A DNA stretch of 6,783 nucleotides from a bacterium (GTDB taxonomy: Bacteria; Calditrichota; Calditrichia; RBG-13-44-9; J042), in NCBI GenBank assembly GCA_015494485.1, contig WGBF01000432.1, forward strand, positions 1 through 6,783, given 5' to 3'. The notes under the pieces were generated by a model, which was not told the origin of the DNA, made no database searches, and was given only the letters and a program-made list of their open reading frames with translations. Each line of letters begins with the position of its first letter. Positions within the stretch are counted from its first letter, which is position 1. This document shows, in pieces, positions 1 through 6,129 of this stretch. The translations under genes and the position numbers were made by a program.

Positions 1-1361
1 CCGTAACCGGCTCGCGCTTTCTGCTGGAAATTGATTCACACCGATATTTAATTGACTGCGGCCTCTTTCAGGGGAGCAAAAAGAACCGCCTGCGCAACTG
101 GGACAAATTTCCGGTGGATCCGGCTACCGTGGAGAAAGTATTGATCACCCACGCCCACATCGACCATACCGGCTACCTGCCCCGCTTTTGCAAGCAGGGT
201 TTTACCGGCCCCGTTTACGCCACCCGCGGCACCTATGATTTAAGCGAAATTCTGCTGCCGGACAGCGCCCATCTGCAGGAAGAAGATGCCCGCCACGCCA
301 ACACGCACGGATACAGCAAACACAAACCGGCAGAACCCCTCTACACCGTGGAGGATGCCTACAATGCCCTTTCTTTTTTCAAGCCGGTGTACTACGGCCA
401 GCGCGTGCAATTGTTGCCGGATGTGCGCGCCAAATTCCGCGATGCCGGGCATATTCTGGGATCCGCCTACATTGACATTAAACGGGAACGGGGCAAGGAC
501 AGCCGAAAAATCGTATTCAGTGGCGACCTGGGGCGGGCGGCCCAGCCCATTTTAAAAGAACCCTACCAGCCGTTTAATGTGGATTATCTGATTCTGGAAT
601 CCACTTACGGCGACCGGCTCCACGAAGACCACTTTCCGGCCAATCAATTGCGGGAAGTGATTTTGCGCAGCATTGCCCGCGGCGGTGTGCTGCTGATACC
701 TGCGTTTGCCGTCGGCCGCACTCAGTTGCTGCTGTACCTCATCCGGGAAATGGAAACCCGCAGGGAAATTCCCTCACTGCCGGTGTACATCGACTCTCCC
801 ATGGCCATAGATGCCACGGCCATTTTCCGCAAACACATGCCGGAATTAAACATGGAAAGCCGCGTACTGAATCTGCAGGGGAAGAAAATTTTTACCCCCC
901 GCAAGCTCACCATTTGCCGCACCCCGCGGGAGTCCAAAGCCATCAACAAAATCAAACGGCGGGCTATTATTATTTCCGCCAGCGGCATGGCCACCGGTGG
1001 GCGCATTTTGCACCACCTGGAACAGCGCCTGCCTGACCCCCGCAATACCATTTTATTTGTGGGCTACCAGGCAGAAGGCACCCGCGGCCGCACCATCCTG
1101 GACCGCCACGACTCGGTTAAAATTCACGGGCGGCACGTGCCCATTCGGGCCGCGGTGGAGTCCATCAGCGGCTTTTCGGGGCATGCGGATTATCAGGAAA
1201 TTCTGGCCTGGTTGATGGGATTCAACCGGCCGCCAAAGATGACCTTCATTGTTCACGGGGAACCGGCCGCCAGCCGCGCCCTGGCGCAAAAAATCCGCCG
1301 GCGTTTTGGCTGGAAGGTGGTTATTCCCAAAACAGGCGAAACCTTTACCCTGGATTTTTAA
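1..1361 (+). CDS. MBL-fold beta-CASP ribonuclease (YSH1/CPSF73-like exonuclease), 5' partial
   Basis: Zinc-dependent RNA-processing nuclease of the metallo-beta-lactamase/beta-CASP superfamily, presumably cytoplasmic. The frame is open from base 3. The 37 codons before a GTG at 114 encode family-typical sequence (VTGSRFLLEI, then LIDCGLFQG), so that GTG is internal and the true start lies just outside the window, probably 10-15 residues away. Metal-site motifs are complete: HAHIDH at 150-167, the His of GHILGS at 450-452 and the Asp of SGDLG at 525-527. Beta-CASP motif A is the Glu of ESTYGD (597-599). Motif B is the His of SGFSGHAD (1182-1184) and motif C the His of IVHGE (1254-1256), both in the C-terminal RNA-specificity (RMMBL) region, which also has GYQAEGTRGR. 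The 452 visible residues match the usual length near 460. Exo- or endonuclease activity and RNA target cannot be told from sequence. The next gene follows 30 bases downstream. Confidence 0.95.
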   Translation, partial: VTGSRFLLEIDSHRYLIDCGLFQGSKKNRLRNWDKFPVDPATVEKVLITHAHIDHTGYLPRFCKQGFTGPVYATRGTYDLSEILLPDSAHLQEEDARHANTHGYSKHKPAEPLYTVEDAYNALSFFKPVYYGQRVQLLPDVRAKFRDAGHILGSAYIDIKRERGKDSRKIVFSGDLGRAAQPILKEPYQPFNVDYLILESTYGDRLHEDHFPANQLREVILRSIARGGVLLIPAFAVGRTQLLLYLIREMETRREIPSLPVYIDSPMAIDATAIFRKHMPELNMESRVLNLQGKKIFTPRKLTICRTPRESKAINKIKRRAIIISASGMATGGRILHHLEQRLPDPRNTILFVGYQAEGTRGRTILDRHDSVKIHGRHVPIRAAVESISGFSGHADYQEILAWLMGFNRPPKMTFIVHGEPAASRALAQKIRRRFGWKVVIPKTGETFTLDF

Positions 1362-1391
1362 CCCCCACAACGAAACACATGAGGAACACCC

Positions 1392-3935
1392 ATGACGCGA
1401 TATATTGCCACGGTACTCGTTCTGTTTTCCCTGTTAATGGCCCAATCGGTGCCATCGCCGGAAAAGTACTTTGGTTTTCCCATCGGGGCGGACCGGCACC
1501 TGCTGGACTGGGAGCAAATTGTCACCTATCTGCAGAAGGTTGCCAATGCCTCGCCCCGGGTGGCGTTTCAACAACTGGGCACCACCACCCAGGGACGTCC
1601 CATGGTCATGCTGTTTATCAGCGATTCGGCGAATATCGCCCAACTGGAACACCTTCAACGCTTGCAGCAATCCATTGCCGAACCGTTTCAGCTCGATTCC
1701 GCAACCGCCGAACCGCTCATTCGCAACGGCAAATTATTCTTTCTGGTAACCCTCAATATTCACTCCATTGAAATTGCCGCCAGCCAGGAGGCGGTTGAAC
1801 TGGCTTACGAACTGGCCACCACACAGGATTCAGCCCTGACGGCTGCACTGAAAGAGGTGGTGATGTTGCTGGTGCCCTCTTTAAATCCCGACGGCCAGGA
1901 TATGGTGGTGGACTGGTACCGCAAAACGGTGGGAACACCGGCCGAAGGCACCCGGCCCCCCTTCAAATACCATTTTTACGCCGACCATGACAACAACAGG
2001 GACTGGTTCTTTTTTAATTTGAAAGAAAGCCAGCTGATTGCGCGGGTGCTGTACCACGACTGGTACCCGGAGGTGGTCTATGACCAGCACCAGATGGGCA
2101 GTACCGGTGCCCGCTTTTTTCTGCCGCCGTACAACGATCCGGTCAGCCCGGTGGTGGCGCCTTCCCTGATGGCACACACCAACGCGCTGGGCAAGTACGT
2201 CATTGCCCGCATGCACGATGCCGGCTTCCGTGGCCTGGTAACCAACACCATCTTTAACGCCTATTTTATGGGCACCATGTCCAAAACACCGCTGTGGCAA
2301 AACCGCATTGGTATTTTGTCCGAAGCGGCCAGTGCGCGGCTGGCCTCGCCCATTTATTTACCCCATTCCAGCCTCCGGGGAATGGGACAAGAACTGCCGG
2401 AATACAAGCAGCAAACCAATTTTTTGGATCCCTGGCCGGGGGGCTGGTGGCGCCTTCGGGATATCATCGACTACGAAAAAGCCGCCACCTACCACATGCT
2501 TCAGTACCTGGCGGAGAACAAATCCGTTCTAAAACGCAATTTTTACCGCCTGAACCGGCAGGCCATTGAAAAAGGCACTACCGAACCGCCGTATTATTTC
2601 ATTGTTCCACAAAACCAATGGGACCGTTCTGCGGCTATTACCATGCTGCAAAAACTCCGCCTGGGGAATGTGAAAGTACACGTGGCCACGCAGGATTTTG
2701 TGTACAACGGGCGGCAGTTTCACACGGGGGATTTTGTCATTCCGGTGGCGCAACCCAACCGTGCCTATATTATTGACCTGCTCAGCCGCCACCACTACCC
2801 GGATTTACGGCAATTCCCGGGAGGGCCACCCCGGCGCCCCTACGACGTCACCACCTGGACGCTGCCCCTGCAAATGGGGGTGGAAGTTATTCGGGTGGAC
2901 AAGCCGCTATCCATTGCCAGCAAGCCGGTTGAACCCGCTCCCCTGCTGGATATTCCGGAGTTAACCGCCGGCTGGATTGCCTTTTCGGCGCGGCATTTAA
3001 ACAGCTACCGGATTCTCAACTACCTGTTGCACCGAAAGGTGCCGGTGCATGTGCAGGGGCAGGGCCCCACCGCGCGCTTTGTGCTTCGGGTAACTGCCGG
3101 GAAAGCCGCGGAATTGCAGGATGTGTTCTCCCTCTACGGCGTTCCGCTGGAACCCGTTTCCGGTGCCACGCCGGGTACCAAATTGCAACCGGCACGACTC
3201 GGCATTTACCAGCCGTATATCCCCTGGGTGTACGATGAAGGCTGGTTGCGGCTCATTCTGGACGAATTTCAGTTCCCCTACCACGTATTACGGGATGAGG
3301 ACCTGCGGGAAAAGAACAATCGGCTGAAAACCATTGATGTGCTGGTGTTTGGCAGCCAGGATGCCAAAAGCATTGTGAAGGGATATGATGGTCTCCGCTC
3401 CCAGCCGCAACCGGAAGGCGAACCCCAATTACCGGCCAAATACCGCAAGGGCATTGGGAAAAGCGGCGTGGAAAACATCCGGCAATTTGTGCGGAACGGG
3501 GGTACGGCCATATTCATCGGGGAAGCCTGCAACTTTGCCATTGATGCCCTGCACCTGCCGGCCCGCAACGTGCTGAAAGATGCCAGTCGCACAGACTTTT
3601 TCGCTCCCGGCACCCTGGTGCGGGTCTCCCTGGATACAGCATCACCCCTGACGAAGGGCATGCCGCCGGAGGCCAATATTTACATCAACAATTCCCTGGC
3701 GTTGAAGCTGATGCCATATCACCAGGAAATTCGGGAAACAGCGGTGTACCCGCCGTATGACGTGCGGGTAAGCGGCTGGCTGGTGGGGGAACAAAAGTTA
3801 CCCGGCACGGTGGCACTGGCGGAAATTCCCTACGGAAACGGGAAAGTGATTTTGTACGGCTTTCGCGTGCACCATCGGGGACAAACGTATGGGACGTTTA
3901 AGCTGTTATTTAATGCGTTTTACCGGATGAAATAA
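1392..3935 (+). CDS. Secreted M14-family zinc carboxypeptidase with C-terminal GATase-like region
   Basis: Predicted exported metallopeptidase of the M14 (zinc carboxypeptidase) family, 847 residues. Residues 1-19 look like a signal peptide: a basic start, a hydrophobic stretch, and likely cleavage after LLMA. The catalytic domain covers about 35-375. Zinc ligands are His124 and Glu127 (NIHSIE) and His233 (YDQHQMG). Asn202-Arg203 in DNNRDW match the substrate-carboxylate site, and Glu311 in GILSEAAS is the likely catalytic glutamate. After a linking region, about 601-720 resembles a class I glutamine amidotransferase-like fold, as in other long bacterial M14 proteins. It contains the only cysteine of the protein, Cys713. 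I see no sorting domain at the C-terminus. The ATG at 1392 has GAGGA at 1381-1385, six bases upstream. An ATG at 1379 is in another frame. The gene lies 30 bases after the nuclease gene, so they may share a transcript. Substrate is unknown: peptides outside the cytoplasmic membrane is an inference. Confidence 0.92.
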   Translation: MTRYIATVLVLFSLLMAQSVPSPEKYFGFPIGADRHLLDWEQIVTYLQKVANASPRVAFQQLGTTTQGRPMVMLFISDSANIAQLEHLQRLQQSIAEPFQLDSATAEPLIRNGKLFFLVTLNIHSIEIAASQEAVELAYELATTQDSALTAALKEVVMLLVPSLNPDGQDMVVDWYRKTVGTPAEGTRPPFKYHFYADHDNNRDWFFFNLKESQLIARVLYHDWYPEVVYDQHQMGSTGARFFLPPYNDPVSPVVAPSLMAHTNALGKYVIARMHDAGFRGLVTNTIFNAYFMGTMSKTPLWQNRIGILSEAASARLASPIYLPHSSLRGMGQELPEYKQQTNFLDPWPGGWWRLRDIIDYEKAATYHMLQYLAENKSVLKRNFYRLNRQAIEKGTTEPPYYFIVPQNQWDRSAAITMLQKLRLGNVKVHVATQDFVYNGRQFHTGDFVIPVAQPNRAYIIDLLSRHHYPDLRQFPGGPPRRPYDVTTWTLPLQMGVEVIRVDKPLSIASKPVEPAPLLDIPELTAGWIAFSARHLNSYRILNYLLHRKVPVHVQGQGPTARFVLRVTAGKAAELQDVFSLYGVPLEPVSGATPGTKLQPARLGIYQPYIPWVYDEGWLRLILDEFQFPYHVLRDEDLREKNNRLKTIDVLVFGSQDAKSIVKGYDGLRSQPQPEGEPQLPAKYRKGIGKSGVENIRQFVRNGGTAIFIGEACNFAIDALHLPARNVLKDASRTDFFAPGTLVRVSLDTASPLTKGMPPEANIYINNSLALKLMPYHQEIRETAVYPPYDVRVSGWLVGEQKLPGTVALAEIPYGNGKVILYGFRVHHRGQTYGTFKLLFNAFYRMK

Positions 3936-4059
3936 ACATTGCCTTGTTTTACAAACAATAATTCTTCTGGTATTGCATTGGCAAATTCATTGCTTTTCTG
4001 CCAATTTTATTAAAAATATTCAAGGCATTTAAAACGCGGGCATAACGGAATTGAATTAT
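3936..4059. other. AT-rich convergent intergenic gap with nested inverted repeats
   Basis: This gap separates the stops of the peptidase and moeZ genes and is visibly richer in A and T than the flanking coding DNA. Besides the hairpin at 3977-4005 it contains TTGTTT/AAACAA (3944-3949 and 3953-3958, three-base loop) and TGCCTTG/CAAGGCA (3940-3946 and 4021-4027) enclosing most of the gap. Seven-base inverted matches are not rare in a gap of this size, so the nesting may be chance. I see no gene in it. Confidence 0.45.
3977..4011 (+). terminator. Possible weak transcription terminator after the M14 gene
   Basis: ATTGGCA at 3977-3983 pairs perfectly with TGCCAAT at 3999-4005 across a 15-base loop, followed by a T-rich stretch (TTTTATT) on the plus strand. 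The stem is short and the loop long, and the pairing competes with a smaller GCAA/TTGC hairpin at 3981-3993, so termination is only plausible. It sits 41 bases after the peptidase stop, in the AT-rich convergent gap. In the minus direction no T-run follows the stem, so it would not obviously serve moeZ. Confidence 0.3.
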
Positions 4060-5211
4060 TCAATACACTGGCCAATCGGGCCGGATGTGCTGCACGTAAG
4101 CCAAAATTCCGCCTGCCAGGTTGTACACCTCCGGCCAGCCCCGTTCCAGCAACAGGCGCACCACGCGGGCACTGCGCACCCCGGAACGGCAGTACACCAC
4201 CACCGGCACATCCCGGGGAATGCGCTCCAGGGCAGTTTCCACCTTACCGGCCGGAATCAACTCGGCGGGCAGTGTTACAATCTGCCGTTCAAACGGCTCC
4301 CGCACGTCCAGTAAAAAGAAAGGCCGCTGCGCTGCCTTCCAGCGCTCCAGCTCCCGGGGCGTAATTTCCGGTACCGGATCCGCCTGCGCGGCATGCTGGC
4401 AAAACCACTGGTAATCCTGCAGTTCGCGAATGGTAGGATTTTTCCCACTAATGGGATTATTGGGATCCGGCGGAATGACAATCCGCTCCATGCTCCAGTG
4501 GAGGGTGTCCAGCAGCAGCATTTCCCCCGCCAGCAAGCGCCCGGCGCCAACAACCCATTTGATGACTTCCAGCGCCTGCATGGTGCCAATAATGCCGGGC
4601 AATACCCCCAGCACACCGCCTTCCGCACAGGATGGCACCAGCTCCGGTGGCGGCGGTTCCGGAAAGACATCCCGGTAATTTACCGCCTGCTCCCCTTCAT
4701 TCCGCTCCACGTTGAACACCGCCACCTGGCCTTCAAACCGGTAAATTGCCCCGTACACATACGGCTTCCCGGAAAGGACCGCGGCATCGTTTATTAAATA
4801 GCGGGTGGGGAAATTATCCGTAGCATCCACCACAATGTCGTAGTCGCGGAAGATTTGCAGCGCATTAGCGGTGGTTAAAAACTCCGGATAAACATGCACG
4901 TCAACCGCCGGGTTCTGGCGCTGGACCCAATCCCGCAGCAACTGCGCCTTGGGTTTCCCCACATCGGCGGTGGTAAACATCACCTGGCGCTGCAGGTTGG
5001 ACAATGCCACGGTATCGCCGTCCACAATGCCCAGGGTTCCCACACCGGCGGCAGCCAGATACGGCACCACCGCATTGCCCAATCCCCCGGCACCCACCAC
5101 CAATACCCGCGCCTCTTTTAAGCGGCGCTGACCTTCTTCGCCAATTTCCTTCAGGATGAAGTGGCGGCTAAAGCGCACCAGGTCGTCTGCTGTAAACGGT
5201 TCCTTTTCCAT
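4060..5211 (-). CDS. moeZ: MoeZ/MoeB-type sulfur-carrier adenylyltransferase with C-terminal rhodanese domain
   Basis: Activates the C-terminal glycine of a ubiquitin-like sulfur carrier (MoaD/ThiS/CysO type) with ATP and supplies sulfur through its rhodanese domain, for molybdopterin synthesis or another thiolation pathway. In 383 residues, an N-terminal ThiF/E1-like domain has the nucleotide-binding GAGGLG (40-45), VDGD (63-66), DATDNF (129-134), and Cys195 in PSCAEGGVLG. The rhodanese domain (about 280-383) has its persulfide cysteine Cys341 in the CRSGVRS loop. The two CxxC zinc pairs of E. coli MoeB are replaced by NYRD (178-181) and DPNNPIS (249-255), and the LQDYQWFC linker (264-271) resembles the MoeZ subtype of actinobacteria and cyanobacteria. 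The start is well fixed: the ATG at 5209-5211 is four codons after an in-frame TAA (5221-5223). No Shine-Dalgarno sequence precedes it. No carrier-protein gene lies in the window, so the pathway is undetermined. Confidence 0.93.
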   Translation of the reverse strand: MEKEPFTADDLVRFSRHFILKEIGEEGQRRLKEARVLVVGAGGLGNAVVPYLAAAGVGTLGIVDGDTVALSNLQRQVMFTTADVGKPKAQLLRDWVQRQNPAVDVHVYPEFLTTANALQIFRDYDIVVDATDNFPTRYLINDAAVLSGKPYVYGAIYRFEGQVAVFNVERNEGEQAVNYRDVFPEPPPPELVPSCAEGGVLGVLPGIIGTMQALEVIKWVVGAGRLLAGEMLLLDTLHWSMERIVIPPDPNNPISGKNPTIRELQDYQWFCQHAAQADPVPEITPRELERWKAAQRPFFLLDVREPFERQIVTLPAELIPAGKVETALERIPRDVPVVVYCRSGVRSARVVRLLLERGWPEVYNLAGGILAYVQHIRPDWPVY

Positions 5212-5256
5212 CGCGTCAATTTAGGCACGAAGCCCGCGGCTCTCCAAATGGTTCTT

Positions 5257-5298
5257 ACTCCGGAAATTTTCAACCCTTCTTTTAGAAAATGCCGGAGT
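5257..5298. promoter_or_regulatory. Interrupted palindrome between divergent moeZ and ZIP genes (candidate operator or leader hairpin)
   Basis: ACTCCGG (5257-5263) is the exact reverse complement of CCGGAGT (5292-5298). Inside it, ATTTTC (5266-5271) pairs with GAAAAT (5285-5290), with AA opposed to a single G between the two stem parts and a 13-base loop. That gives 13 base pairs in two blocks. It lies in the divergent gap, 46 bases from the moeZ start and 36 from the preferred ZIP start. It could be an operator for one or both genes, or a hairpin in the leader RNA. No clean T-run follows on either strand, so a terminator is less likely. I recognise no named regulator box. Confidence 0.4.
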
Positions 5299-5318
5299 TT
5301 ACTATTTTAATGATGTTC

Positions 5319-5325
5319 AAGGCGG
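5319..5325 (+). promoter_or_regulatory. Ribosome binding site deciding the ZIP start
   Basis: AAGGCGG differs by one base from AAGGAGG. It abuts the ATG at 5326 with no spacer, which would not work, but lies nine bases before the in-frame ATG at 5335, a normal spacing. This favours the second ATG as the start. Confidence 0.6.
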
Positions 5326-5334
5326 ATGGGCATT

Positions 5335-6111
5335 ATGCAATTTACCTTTTTGTGGGAAAGCGTCATTGCGGGATTGGTGGCCAGCGTGGCATGCGGATTG
5401 GGCGTAATTCCCCTGTACTTTAAGCGACTGGACCCAAAGCTTCATGCTGGACTCAGTTACGGGTTTGCCGGTGGACTCATGTTTTCGGCATCGGTGTACA
5501 ATTTGATTTTACCGGGCCTCACCTTAAATCAATATGAATTATCCCTGGAACAGGTCTTGCCCGTTCTGGTGGGCATTTTACTCGGTGCCACGTTTTTGTG
5601 GTTTACTGACACCCGAATGGCTAAAGAGGAAGAATTCACCCATTCGTTCTGGAAGCAACTGGGCGGCCGCACCCAGATTCTGATTTTTATTGCCATGGTG
5701 GTGCATTCCATTCCGGAAGGGGTAGCTGTTGGGGTTGGCTTTACGTCGGAGGAAGTGTACCACACCAATCTGGGGCTTTACATTGCCATTGCCATCAGTA
5801 TTCACAATATCCCGGAAGGATTGGCGGTGGGCATTCCCATCCGGGCCGAAGGCGGCAGCATGTGGCGGGCCTTCTGGATGGCATTTCTGACCAGCCTACC
5901 GCAGCCAATCGCAGCGGTGCCGGCCGCGCTGCTAAGCTGGTTCTTCCGTCCGCTGATGCCGGTGCTCATGGGTTTTGCCGCCGGTGCCATGATTTTTCTC
6001 ATCCTGCTGGAACTCATTCCCACGGCGCTCCACACCGAAAAGCCTTTGCGCATTGCCTGGGCGTTTGTCCTGGGCTTCTGCCTGATGTTGCTGGTGCAGG
6101 TGGTGCTATAA
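5335..6111 (+). CDS. ZIP-family divalent metal transporter
   Basis: Inner-membrane importer of the ZIP family, moving zinc or related divalent metals (iron, manganese) into the cytoplasm. From the preferred ATG at 5335 it has 258 residues; an in-frame ATG at 5326 adds three. About eight hydrophobic segments are visible, the usual ZIP topology. The signature metal-site helices are present: HSIPEG at 5704-5721 (fourth segment) and HNIPEG at 5803-5820 (fifth). The charged, weakly hydrophobic stretch between segments three and four (TRMAKEEEFTHSFWK) is the variable cytoplasmic loop. It is short and lacks the histidine-rich cluster of many eukaryotic members. Family members usually have HN rather than HS in the fourth helix, a substitution at a position linked to one of the two metal sites. 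Metal specificity cannot be read from sequence. The gene is divergent from moeZ, and the palindrome at 5257-5298 lies upstream. Its stop is 18 bases from the converging rpiA stop. Confidence 0.94.
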   Translation: MQFTFLWESVIAGLVASVACGLGVIPLYFKRLDPKLHAGLSYGFAGGLMFSASVYNLILPGLTLNQYELSLEQVLPVLVGILLGATFLWFTDTRMAKEEEFTHSFWKQLGGRTQILIFIAMVVHSIPEGVAVGVGFTSEEVYHTNLGLYIAIAISIHNIPEGLAVGIPIRAEGGSMWRAFWMAFLTSLPQPIAAVPAALLSWFFRPLMPVLMGFAAGAMIFLILLELIPTALHTEKPLRIAWAFVLGFCLMLLVQVVL

Positions 6112-6129
6112 ATTCACGGCGCACTCCAT

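Noticed and set aside
1379..1771. A 130-codon plus-strand frame starting at the ATG just before the M14 gene
   Set aside because: It overlaps the M14 coding region in another frame, shows no family motif, and the GAGGA site is too close to serve it.
1881..2300. A 139-codon minus-strand frame
   Set aside because: It lies opposite the M14 catalytic domain, whose zinc and substrate-binding motifs are clear. The antisense translation has no recognisable motif.
3278..3676. A 132-codon minus-strand frame rich in Arg and Ser
   Set aside because: It is an antisense shadow of the M14 C-terminal region with low-complexity composition.
116..4468. Five GGATCC sites (116, 459, 2426, 4376, 4463), more than expected for this length
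   Set aside because: The excess is small, the sites all lie in coding sequence, and there is no spacing or orientation pattern.
4393..4797. A 134-codon plus-strand frame opposite moeZ
   Set aside because: moeZ has well-conserved motifs throughout this stretch and the plus-strand product resembles no family known to me.
5268..5305. Sigma-70-like promoter boxes in the divergent gap (TTGAAA on the minus strand, TACTAT on the plus strand)
   Set aside because: Neither has a convincing partner box at normal spacing, so no promoter is called.
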